In this document: in pieces, positions 1 through 5,622 of the stretch
Layout: the number at the start of each line of letters is the position of its first letter
Position numbering within the stretch: the first letter of the stretch is position 1
Assembly: GCA_902827055.1 (NCBI GenBank)
Contig: CADEHD010000146.1
Span: 1-5,654, forward strand
Source: an uncultured Chloroflexota bacterium
Lineage (GTDB): Bacteria; Chloroflexota; Dehalococcoidia; UBA2979
Reading direction: 5' to 3'
DNA: 5,654 nt
The notes under the pieces: generated by a model
What the model was told of the DNA's origin: nothing
The model's input: the letters and a program-made list of their open reading frames with translations, nothing else
The model's database searches: none
Translations under genes and position numbers: made by a program

Positions 1-350
1 TGTACGGGCAGGACGGAATCCACACGTTCATGAACAGCGAGACCTACGACCAGATCAGCATCAACGAGGAGCTGATCAAGGACTCGGTGCCCTACATCAA
101 GGAGGGCATGTCCGTGCAGGTCATCACCCACGGCGACGAGGCCCTTGGTGTCGAACTGCCTGCGGCCGTCGAGATGAAGATCGTGCGCTCCGACCCGGGC
201 ATCAAGGGCGACACGCAGAGTGGCGCCACGAAGCCCGCCACCCTCGAAACGGGACTGGTCGTCAACGTGCCGCTCTTCATCAACGAGGGCGACACGATCA
301 AGGTGAACACCTCGAGCGGCGCCTACATCGAGCGCGTGGCCACGGCCTAG
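1..350 (+). CDS. efp: Elongation factor P, C-terminal part (5' end outside window)
   Basis: EF-P binds the ribosome between the P and E sites and relieves stalling on polyproline stretches. The reading frame is open from base 3 (bases 1-2 finish a codon), so the ATG at 30 is internal. The residues before it (YGQDGIHTF) match the usual EF-P segment leading into FM-x-x-ETYDQI. The visible part is the middle and C-terminal OB-fold domains. The EF-P family signature K-x-A-x4-G-x2-V-x-V-P-x2-I-x2-G is present at bases about 231-290, and the protein ends in the typical GAYIERV segment. About 115 residues are visible of a family length near 185-190. The N-terminal KOW domain with the modifiable tip residue lies outside the window, so the modification type cannot be judged. 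xseA starts 30 bases downstream with no visible terminator between them, so the two are probably cotranscribed. Confidence 0.96.
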   Translation, partial: YGQDGIHTFMNSETYDQISINEELIKDSVPYIKEGMSVQVITHGDEALGVELPAAVEMKIVRSDPGIKGDTQSGATKPATLETGLVVNVPLFINEGDTIKVNTSSGAYIERVATA

Positions 351-380
351 CGCCGCACACGAGGGCGGGCGCGTCTCATC

Positions 381-1682
381 GTGACCAGCGACGACTCCTC
401 GCGACCGATCACGGCCGGCGTCGTGACGGCAGACGTGTCGGCGACCGCCGGCGTCGGTCCGATCTACCCGGTCTCGGAGGTCACTCGCTACCTCCGCGAG
501 CTGCTCGAGCATGACCCGCACCTCTCGCGGATCTGGGTCTCCGGCGAAATCTCGAACCTGACCACGGCGTCCTCGGGGCACGCGTACTTCACGCTGAAGG
601 ACGAGCGTGGCGCCCTCCGCTGCGTGTTCTTCCGCAACAAGAACGTGGGCCAGCGCCATCGACTCGCGAACGGCGCGGCGTTCCTGGTGTACGGCTCCCT
701 GTCCGTCTACGAGGCGCGGGGCGACATCTCGTTCGTCGTCGAGTTTGTGCAGCCCGAGGGCGTGGGCGCGCTGCAGGCCGAGTTCGAGCGCCGTCGCGCC
801 CGCTTCGAGGACGAGGGGCTCTTCGCGCCGGAGCGCAAGCGCCCGCTGCCTCGATTCCCGCATCGCATCGGTGTGGTGACGTCACCGACGGGCGCGGTGT
901 TCCACGACATCCAGACGGTCCTCGATCGGCGCTGGCCGCTCGCCACGATCCTCCTCCAGCCGACGGTGGTGCAGGGTCCCGAGGCGGCGCCGATGATCGC
1001 CGACTCCATTCGCCTCCTCGACCGCGAGCAGGCCCCGGACGTCATCATCGTGGCGCGTGGCGGCGGGTCCATCGAGGACCTGTGGCCCTTCAACGAGGAG
1101 CCGGTGGTGCGCGCCATCCACGGTGCGCGGGTCCCCGTGGTCTCCGCCGTGGGCCACGAGACGGACACGACGCTCGCTGACCTCGCGGCTGACGTGCGCG
1201 CGCCCACGCCGTCTGCGGCTGCGGAGCTGGTCAGCCCCGATCGCTTCGAGCTGGAGCGGGAGATCGATGGGCGCGTGGCCGCAGCCGGGCTCGTCCTCGA
1301 GCGGCGGCTGGCGCGGGCCCGCGAAGGCACGGATGTCGCGCGGGTCCGGCTCGTGCGTGCCCTGCCGGACCTGGATCGCCTCCGCGAGCGCGTGGGCGGC
1401 CTGGTGACGCGCGCGCACCGCGGCGTCGCCCTCGGCCGGTCCCACCGCACCGAGCAGGTGGCGGCGCACGTGGATCGCCTGCGCGCCCTCTCGCCGCTCG
1501 CCACGCTGGAGCGCGGATACGCACTCGTGGAACGCGAGGACGGCGCACGCGCTGGCTCTGCGGCCGCACTCCGCGAGGGCGAGCGCGTACGGCTCCGCTT
1601 CCGCGACGGTCGCCGCACGGCGGTCGTCGAGGGGGATATCGCCTCGACCGCCGACCGCGCGGACTCCGAGGCTGGACGATGA
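381..1682 (+). CDS. xseA: Exodeoxyribonuclease VII large subunit
   Basis: Catalytic subunit of exonuclease VII, which with several XseB copies degrades single-stranded DNA from both ends to acid-soluble oligonucleotides. The 433-residue protein has the family layout. An OB-fold DNA-binding domain (about residues 28-125, with WVSGEISNL and GHAYFTLKD) is followed by the catalytic domain (about 160-285). A long Arg/Leu-rich helical region (about 286-375) precedes a small C-terminal domain with LERGYALV. The residues I recall as important in E. coli XseA (Asp155, Arg205, His238, Asp241) correspond at a constant offset of 21 to Asp176, Arg226, His259 and Asp262, in the motifs FHDI, ARGGGS and GHETDTT, so the enzyme looks intact. 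The start is a GTG with no convincing ribosome binding site. A second in-frame GTG at 423 would remove 14 poorly conserved residues and is possible. The stop overlaps xseB by ATGA. Confidence 0.97.
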   Translation: MTSDDSSRPITAGVVTADVSATAGVGPIYPVSEVTRYLRELLEHDPHLSRIWVSGEISNLTTASSGHAYFTLKDERGALRCVFFRNKNVGQRHRLANGAAFLVYGSLSVYEARGDISFVVEFVQPEGVGALQAEFERRRARFEDEGLFAPERKRPLPRFPHRIGVVTSPTGAVFHDIQTVLDRRWPLATILLQPTVVQGPEAAPMIADSIRLLDREQAPDVIIVARGGGSIEDLWPFNEEPVVRAIHGARVPVVSAVGHETDTTLADLAADVRAPTPSAAAELVSPDRFELEREIDGRVAAAGLVLERRLARAREGTDVARVRLVRALPDLDRLRERVGGLVTRAHRGVALGRSHRTEQVAAHVDRLRALSPLATLERGYALVEREDGARAGSAAALREGERVRLRFRDGRRTAVVEGDIASTADRADSEAGR

Positions 1683-1966
1683 CCGCGCCGCTAATCCCCC
1701 CGGATCCCCCGAAGCTCGTGGCCTCGGGAGCCGCCACCGACAGTACCGAGGTCGGCGCGGAACGCTTCGAGGAGCTGTACGAGCGCCTGCAACAGGTCAC
1801 GGCGCGCCTCGAGAGCGGGGAGCTGAGCCTCGACGACTCGCTCGCGCTCTACGCCGAGGGCATGCAGCTCGCGACGCGCTGCCAGGGGCTCCTCACTGAG
1901 GCGGAACAGCGCATCGAGGTGCTGCGCCAGGCCTTCGACGGCGGCTTCGATGCGGCGGGCCGCTGA
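1679..1966 (+). CDS. xseB: Exodeoxyribonuclease VII small subunit
   Basis: Small helical subunit that coats the long helices of XseA to form the exonuclease VII holoenzyme. The 95-residue product carries the family core at about residues 30-82: FEELYERLQQVTARLESGELSLDDSLALYAEGM followed by a second helix with CQGLLTEAEQRI. This is the usual two-helix hairpin, with the Glu-Ser-Gly-Glu-Leu-Ser-Leu-Asp-Asp turn. An N-terminal stretch of about 28 residues, rich in Pro and small residues, precedes the core and is longer than in E. coli XseB (about 80 residues in total). The ATG at 1679 overlaps the xseA stop (ATGA), and a GAGG at 1668-1671 lies 7 bases upstream. Translational coupling to xseA is therefore likely, which suits a complex needing several small subunits per large subunit. 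Confidence 0.95.
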   Translation: MTAPLIPPDPPKLVASGAATDSTEVGAERFEELYERLQQVTARLESGELSLDDSLALYAEGMQLATRCQGLLTEAEQRIEVLRQAFDGGFDAAGR

Positions 1967-1986
1967 CGGATGACGGCTCGCCCCCG

Positions 1987-2814
1987 ATGACGCTTCGCAT
2001 CGGCTGGTTCACCACGGCCCGCGGCCCCGGCTCGCGCGGGATGTACGAGGCGGTGTCGCGAGCCGTCGCCGCGGGAACCCTGGACGCCGAGTTCGCGGTG
2101 GTCTTCTGCAACCGCGACCCGGGCGAGGACCCGCTCACCGACTCGTTCCTGCGGCTGGTGGAGGCCAACGGGCACCCGCTGGTCACGCGCTCGTCGGTGG
2201 GCTACCGCCGGGCGGTCGGCGGCCGCCTCTCGAAGCCCGGCGAACCGCTGCCGGAGTGGCGCACGGCCTACGACCAGGAGGTCGAGTCCGCCCTCGCGGC
2301 ACACCCCTTCGAGGTCGGTGTGATGGCGGGCTACATGCTCATCTTCGGGCGCGAGTTCGTCTCCCGGCACGTGATCCTGAACCTCCACCCGGCGCTCCCA
2401 ACGGGTCCGGCCGGCACCTGGCGCGAGGTGATTCGCGAGCTGATCCGCACGCGCGCCACGGAGAGCGGCGTGATGATGCACCTCGCGATCCCGGAGGTGG
2501 ATGCGGGCCCGGTCGTCGCCTACTGTCGCTACCCGCTTGACGACGCCGAGCTGGCGCCCCTGTGGGCGGACCTCGAGCCGGCCCGCGCCCGCCTCGACGA
2601 TGCCGCCCTCGAGGCGACGCCGCTGTTCGCGGCCATCCGCGAGCGCGGGGTTCGACGCGAGTCGCCGCTGCTCGTCGCCGCCCTCGGCGAGTTCGCCGCC
2701 GGCCGACTCCGCGCCGCGGGCGGACGCGTCCTCGATGCGAGCGGTGCGCCGGCCGCGCCCGCGGACGTCACGTCCGTGGTCGAGGCGGCGCTGGCCACCT
2801 CCGACTTGCGATGA
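1987..2814 (+). CDS. PurN-like formyltransferase family protein, substrate uncertain
   Basis: The 275-residue protein has the formyltransferase fold of phosphoribosylglycinamide (GAR) transformylase PurN, which moves a formyl group from 10-formyltetrahydrofolate. The triad matching PurN Asn106/His108/Asp144 is present: Asn132 and His134 in LNLHPALP, and Asp172 in EVDAGPVV. VGVMAGYMLIFG (110-121) and VVFCNRD (38-44) match the PurN strands. It departs from PurN in several ways. The early GSN-type phosphate-binding loop reads ARGPGSRG (11-18), HPxLLP is followed by TGPAGTWREVIRELI, and about 65 extra C-terminal residues include REFAAGR-like and GGRVLDASG segments. E. coli PurN is about 212 residues. 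No other purine gene is nearby, so a role in purine synthesis is not supported by context. ATG 1987 is 20 bases after xseB with no clear ribosome binding site; translation may depend on coupling. Formyltransferase fold: confident. Substrate: unknown. Confidence 0.85.
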   Translation: MTLRIGWFTTARGPGSRGMYEAVSRAVAAGTLDAEFAVVFCNRDPGEDPLTDSFLRLVEANGHPLVTRSSVGYRRAVGGRLSKPGEPLPEWRTAYDQEVESALAAHPFEVGVMAGYMLIFGREFVSRHVILNLHPALPTGPAGTWREVIRELIRTRATESGVMMHLAIPEVDAGPVVAYCRYPLDDAELAPLWADLEPARARLDDAALEATPLFAAIRERGVRRESPLLVAALGEFAAGRLRAAGGRVLDASGAPAAPADVTSVVEAALATSDLR

Positions 2815-2867
2815 CTCCATAACCAGTCAGAACAGCCACCGGCCTAGCGGTGCGCTCGTCCTCGGGG

Positions 2868-2873
2868 TACGCT
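2868..2873 (+). promoter_or_regulatory. Possible -10 element upstream of the hypothetical gene
   Basis: The 93-base gap at 2815-2907 is the largest between genes here and the most likely place for an internal promoter. TACGCT, preceded by GG, fits the TAnnnT pattern of a -10 box and would start transcription about 30 bases before the GTG at 2908. No recognisable -35 hexamer is found 16-18 bases upstream, so this rests on position and a weak motif only. Confidence 0.25.
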
Positions 2874-2894
2874 GGCCGCCCCCAGCAAGGACGC

Positions 2895-2899
2895 AGGAG
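2895..2899 (+). promoter_or_regulatory. Ribosome binding site AGGAG deciding the GTG start at 2908
   Basis: AGGAG lies 8 bases before GTG 2908, a good Shine-Dalgarno match at a good distance. It is the main evidence that the small ORF starting there is translated, and that the competing long frame read from GTG 2850 is not the real one. Confidence 0.75.
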
Positions 2900-2907
2900 C
2901 ACTCCCC

Positions 2908-3252
2908 GTGACTTCGTTCTCCCCCACGATCCCCCCGAGTCGGGCACTCGTGCCCTCCACCCGCGCCGTCCCGGCGTTGCGCCAGGTCGCCCTCGCGACT
3001 CGGCCACTGCAGCTCGCCCGCGTGGCTCGTGCGGCCGGGGCGCTCGCCGTCGGCCTCGCCGCGGAGGGCGTGCTGCGCACGCTGCTCGCCAGGCGGGACG
3101 CCGCAGCGGCGACCGCGGACGCGGCGCTATCGTTCCCGGCGATCGGGGCGCTGTCACCCTTCGAGGCGGCGCGCGCCATCGAGGGGATGCGCGGCGCGGG
3201 ACGCCTCATCTACACCGAGTTCACGGTCACCGAGAAGCGCTGGGGCCGCTGA
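2908..3252 (+). CDS. Small hypothetical protein, 114 residues
   Basis: I do not recognise a family. The gene is supported by a strong ribosome binding site, codon third positions that are almost all G or C like its neighbours, and a stop (TGA 3250-3252) that overlaps the proposed rluB start. The N-terminal 30 residues are rich in Pro, Ser and Thr. A mildly hydrophobic Ala/Gly/Leu/Val stretch (about residues 36-60, AGALAVGLAAEGVL at 43-56) could be a short membrane segment or an amphipathic helix. Arg-Arg follows at 62-63, then an Ala-rich region. The C-terminal tail is GRLIYTEFTVTEKRWGR. No cysteine or histidine is present, and no catalytic motif is visible. It probably shares a transcript with rluB, cmk and plsC. 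A small membrane-associated protein is a guess. Confidence 0.7.
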   Translation: MTSFSPTIPPSRALVPSTRAVPALRQVALATRPLQLARVARAAGALAVGLAAEGVLRTLLARRDAAAATADAALSFPAIGALSPFEAARAIEGMRGAGRLIYTEFTVTEKRWGR

Positions 3253-4124
3253 CTCACGCCACGCCCCCCGAGGACGGCGCGGAGCGCCTGCAGAAGCTCC
3301 TCGCGAAGGCGGGGCTGGGCAGTCGCCGCAGCGTGGAGTCGCTGATCACCGCGGGCCTCGTCACGGTCGATGGGCGCGTCGCCACGCTCGGCGAGCGTGC
3401 CGACCCGGCGCACCAGCTGATCGAGGTCAACGGCGCGCCGCTCGCCCTCGGCAGCGCCGAGGTGGCCCTGCTCCTCTGCAAGCCAGCGGGAATCATGGTG
3501 ACGGCGCGCGACGAGCGCGGGCGCCGCACGGTCTACGACGTGCTGCGTGACGCCGGGGCTCCGGTGCCTCCGGATCTCCGCTACGTGGGCCGCCTCGACT
3601 ACGACAGCGAGGGGCTCCTCCTCCTGACGACCGACGGCCAGCTCGCGCATCGGCTCACGCACCCCCGCTACCACGTGGCGCGGGTCTACGAGGCGACGCT
3701 CGACCGCCTGCCCCCGACGCGCGACCTCGACCGGCTGCGTCGCGGGATCGCCCTCTCGGATGGCCCGACGGCGCCCGCGGACCTCGAGGTGGTGCGCCAC
3801 GAACCGCCGGTGGTCCGCATCACGCTGCACGAGGGGCGCAACCGCCAGGTCCGGCGCATGTTCGAGGCGATCGGGGCGCGGGTCACCCGGCTGGTGCGCG
3901 TCCGCCTGGGCACGCTCGCGCTGGGGCGCCTCCGGCCGGGCGATGCACGCGACCTGACCCCGACGGAACTGCGCTCGCTCCGCCGGCTCGTGGGAATCGA
4001 GGCGGGCGGCAGCCCCTCAACGGGCGAGCCTCTATCATCGGGTGCGGACACGGCGCGGCCCGCGGTGCCCCGGCGGCCCACGCGCCCGACGCTACCGCGT
4101 CGCCCCTCGCCCAGTAGCCCGTAA
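3249..4124 (+). CDS. rluB: 23S rRNA pseudouridine synthase, RluB/RsuA family (probable CTG start)
   Basis: Isomerises a specific uridine of rRNA to pseudouridine. From CTG 3249 the product is 291 residues. An S4 RNA-binding domain (about 11-62, ERLQKLLAKAGLGSRR then LVTVDG) is followed by the RsuA/RluB catalytic domain (about 72-235). That domain contains CKPAGIMVT, RYVGRLDYDSEGLLLLTTDG with catalytic Asp117, THPRYHVARVYEA, and LHEGRNRQVRRMF. After about residue 250 comes a Pro/Arg/Ser-rich tail of about 40 residues that looks disordered. The start is inferred: in this frame no ATG, GTG or TTG occurs between GTG 2850 and GTG 3333. The first would add 133 Arg-rich residues read across the hypothetical gene, and the second would cut away half of the S4 domain. 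CTG 3249 forms CTGA with the upstream stop, and GGGG at 3242-3245 is a weak binding site. RluB rather than RsuA specificity is inferred from the overall match. Confidence 0.9.
   Translation: MTHATPPEDGAERLQKLLAKAGLGSRRSVESLITAGLVTVDGRVATLGERADPAHQLIEVNGAPLALGSAEVALLLCKPAGIMVTARDERGRRTVYDVLRDAGAPVPPDLRYVGRLDYDSEGLLLLTTDGQLAHRLTHPRYHVARVYEATLDRLPPTRDLDRLRRGIALSDGPTAPADLEVVRHEPPVVRITLHEGRNRQVRRMFEAIGARVTRLVRVRLGTLALGRLRPGDARDLTPTELRSLRRLVGIEAGGSPSTGEPLSSGADTARPAVPRRPTRPTLPRRPSPSSP
4033..4038 (+). promoter_or_regulatory. Possible -10 element upstream of cmk
   Basis: TATCAT matches the TATAAT consensus at five of six positions and stands out in very GC-rich sequence, inside the low-complexity 3' tail of rluB. 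No -35 match is seen 16-18 bases upstream. If it is used, transcription would begin near 4045, beyond the GTG at 4042, giving a leader of about 90 bases before the proposed cmk start at 4138. Confidence 0.25.
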
Positions 4125-4125
4125 G

Positions 4126-4131
4126 AGGAGG
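4126..4131 (+). promoter_or_regulatory. Perfect Shine-Dalgarno AGGAGG for cmk
   Basis: AGGAGG sits directly after the rluB stop (TAA 4122-4124) and 6 bases before ATC 4138. It is the strongest ribosome binding site in the window. No ATG, GTG or TTG lies at a usable distance in the cmk frame, so the site argues for initiation at ATC 4138. Confidence 0.8.
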
Positions 4132-4137
4132 CCGGAC

Positions 4138-4866
4138 ATCGAGACCGCAGCCGACACCCTTGCCCGCTGCATCGCCATCGATGGGCCCACGGCGTCAGGG
4201 AAGAGCGTGGTGGGCCGCGCGCTCGCCGAGCGCCTCCGCTATGGCTTCTTCGACACGGGGCTGATGTACCGCGCCTGCACGCTGGCGGTCCTCCACGCCG
4301 GGGTGAACCCGGAGGACGCGGCTGCCGTGACCGCCCTGGTTCGCGCGCTCGACCTCGATGTCACGTGGCCCGAGCCGACGGTTCCCCGGATCGAGGTCGC
4401 CGGCATGGATGTCTCCGCCCTCCTGCGGACGCCCGAGATCGAGTCGAACGTCTCCCTGGTGTCGCGGATCCCGGAGGTGCGCGACGAGCTGGTCCAGCGG
4501 CAGCGCGCGTTCGCCGCTCGTGAGCCGCTCGTCATGGTGGGGCGAGACATCGGCACCCGCGTGTTGACCGAGGCGCGTACGAAGATCTTCCTCGAGGCAT
4601 CCCCCGAGGTTCGCGCGCGGCGCCGCCTCGGCGAGGAGCTCGACCAGGGCCGCACCACGAACTTCGAGCGGGTACTCACCGAGACACGCCGTCGCGATGA
4701 GCTGGACGCCACCGGACATCGCGCCATCCGCCGTGAGCAAGCTGCCGCCGATGCGATCATCGTGGACACGGACGTCTACGGCATCGAGGACGTCGTCGCC
4801 CTCTGCCTCCAGGCCCACGCCGACCGCAACCCGGAGCTTGCCGCCGAGCACGCGCCCGGCGACTAG
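4138..4866 (+). CDS. cmk: Cytidylate (CMP/dCMP) kinase (probable ATC start)
   Basis: Transfers phosphate from ATP to CMP or dCMP in the cytosol, recycling cytidine nucleotides towards CTP and dCTP. Counting from ATC 4138 the protein is 242 residues, against about 220-230 usually. It shows a Walker A P-loop (GPTASGKS, 16-23), the nucleotide-binding DTGLMYRA (39-46, usually DTGAMYRA), the CMP-binding VGRDIGTRV (134-142) and KIFLEASPEVRARRR (149-163). RRRDELD (184-190) and DAIIVDT (205-211) complete the family pattern. In this frame the only standard start before the P-loop is GTG 4042. That would add 32 Arg/Pro-rich residues, overlap rluB by 83 bases and lack a ribosome binding site. ATC 4138 instead follows a perfect AGGAGG by 6 bases. 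The kinase assignment is firm; the start codon is inferred. plsC begins 3 bases after the stop. Confidence 0.95.
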   Translation: METAADTLARCIAIDGPTASGKSVVGRALAERLRYGFFDTGLMYRACTLAVLHAGVNPEDAAAVTALVRALDLDVTWPEPTVPRIEVAGMDVSALLRTPEIESNVSLVSRIPEVRDELVQRQRAFAAREPLVMVGRDIGTRVLTEARTKIFLEASPEVRARRRLGEELDQGRTTNFERVLTETRRRDELDATGHRAIRREQAAADAIIVDTDVYGIEDVVALCLQAHADRNPELAAEHAPGD

Positions 4867-4869
4867 GCC

Positions 4870-5595
4870 ATGCCCACGCTGCGCCCCTGGCTCCTCGTGC
4901 TGTGCTCGGGCACCGTCAACTTCCTGGTGCGCGCCCTGGTCTACACCTTCGGCCGGCTCGAGGTTCGCGGCCGCGAGCGGGTGCCCCAAGGCGCCTCGAT
5001 CATGGTGGCCAACCACGTCCACCTGCTCGACCCACCCCTCGTGGTCGCCGTCTGCCCCCGCCCGGTCCATGCGATGGCGAAGCGTGAGCTCTTCGAGACG
5101 CCGCTCGTGGGCTGGGTCTTCTGGGGCATGCGAGCCTTCCCAGTGCGTCGCTACTCGGCGGACATGGGCGCGCTGCGCGCGGCGCGGGCCATCCTCCGCC
5201 GTGACGAGCCGGTGCTGATCTTCCCGGAGGGAACGCGCTCGCCCACGGGCCAGCTGCAGCCGGTGCTGCCGGGGGCTGCGGCCGTGGCGGTGCTCTCGGG
5301 AGCGGAGCTGGTGCCGGTGGCGATTACGGGCACCGAGCAGATCACGGTCCCCGGCGTATTCTTCGCGTGGATGCGCGGCGCCCGCCCTCGCATCACGGTG
5401 GAGTGCGGCGAGCCGTTCACGCGCCCCGCGGAGCTGAAGCAGGCCTCGAAAGCGACCGAGGCGAGCGACTACATCATGCGTCGCGTCGCCGCCCTCCTCC
5501 CCGAGCAGTATCGCGGCGCCTACGGCTCCGGCTCCGAGGGGAACCTGGTGTTCCGGCGCTCGGAGGTTCGTCCGACGGCTCCCCGGCGCGGCTAG
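4870..5595 (+). CDS. plsC: 1-acyl-sn-glycerol-3-phosphate acyltransferase
   Basis: Membrane-associated enzyme that acylates lysophosphatidic acid to phosphatidic acid, the precursor of CDP-diacylglycerol and phospholipids. The 241-residue protein matches the PlsC length. A hydrophobic N-terminal segment (about 7-25) likely anchors it. Motif I, NHxxxxD, is NHVHLLD (48-54) with catalytic His49 and Asp54. Motif II is FPVRR (90-94), motif III FPEGTRS (118-124) and motif IV VPVAITG (148-154). The stretch after motif III reads LQPVLPGAA where many relatives have an FKxGAA-type sequence, so the usual Lys is absent; this is probably a family variation. ATG 4870 lies 3 bases after the cmk stop without a clear ribosome binding site, suggesting coupled translation. 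cmk followed by plsC is, from memory, a recurrent bacterial gene pair. The C-terminal 25 residues are polar and likely flexible. Confidence 0.93.
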   Translation: MPTLRPWLLVLCSGTVNFLVRALVYTFGRLEVRGRERVPQGASIMVANHVHLLDPPLVVAVCPRPVHAMAKRELFETPLVGWVFWGMRAFPVRRYSADMGALRAARAILRRDEPVLIFPEGTRSPTGQLQPVLPGAAAVAVLSGAELVPVAITGTEQITVPGVFFAWMRGARPRITVECGEPFTRPAELKQASKATEASDYIMRRVAALLPEQYRGAYGSGSEGNLVFRRSEVRPTAPRRG

Positions 5596-5600
5596 CGAGG

Positions 5601-5622
5601 CGCGAACGCCCGCGCGAACGCC
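5601..5622 (+). repeat. Short tandem repeat after plsC
   Basis: CGCGAACGCC occurs at 5601-5610 and again at 5613-5622, a 12-base period. The first copy can pair as GGCG-CGAA-CGCC (5599-5610), a 4-bp stem with a CGAA loop, and the second as a 3-bp stem. No T-tract follows, so it is not a convincing terminator. The remaining bases to the window end (5623-5654) show no gene that can be resolved. One reverse-strand frame is open from the edge to a stop at 5592-5594, but 59 bases are too few to call it. Confidence 0.45.

Noticed and set aside
30..350. ATG at 30 as the start of a short complete gene
   Set aside because: The frame is open to the left edge, and the residues before this Met match EF-P, so this is the 3' part of a longer gene.
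707..1618. 303-codon reverse-strand frame opposite xseA
   Set aside because: Arg/Ser-rich shadow of xseA with no recognisable motif; xseA is well conserved across the same bases.
1849..2820. 323-codon reverse-strand frame opposite xseB and the formyltransferase
   Set aside because: Composition is Arg/Gly/His-rich and the forward genes explain the sequence fully.
2837..2852. Hairpin CACCG-GCCTAG-CGGTG as a terminator after the formyltransferase gene
   Set aside because: The stem is only 5 bp and no T-tract follows; such short inverted repeats are expected by chance at this GC content.
2850..3248. N-terminal extension of rluB from GTG 2850
   Set aside because: It would add 133 Arg-rich residues overlapping the whole small gene at 2908, which has the better ribosome binding site and coding-like third positions.
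4042..4137. GTG 4042 as the cmk start
   Set aside because: No ribosome binding site, 83-base overlap with rluB, and an Arg/Pro-rich extension unlike any cytidylate kinase N-terminus; a perfect AGGAGG lies 84 bases downstream.
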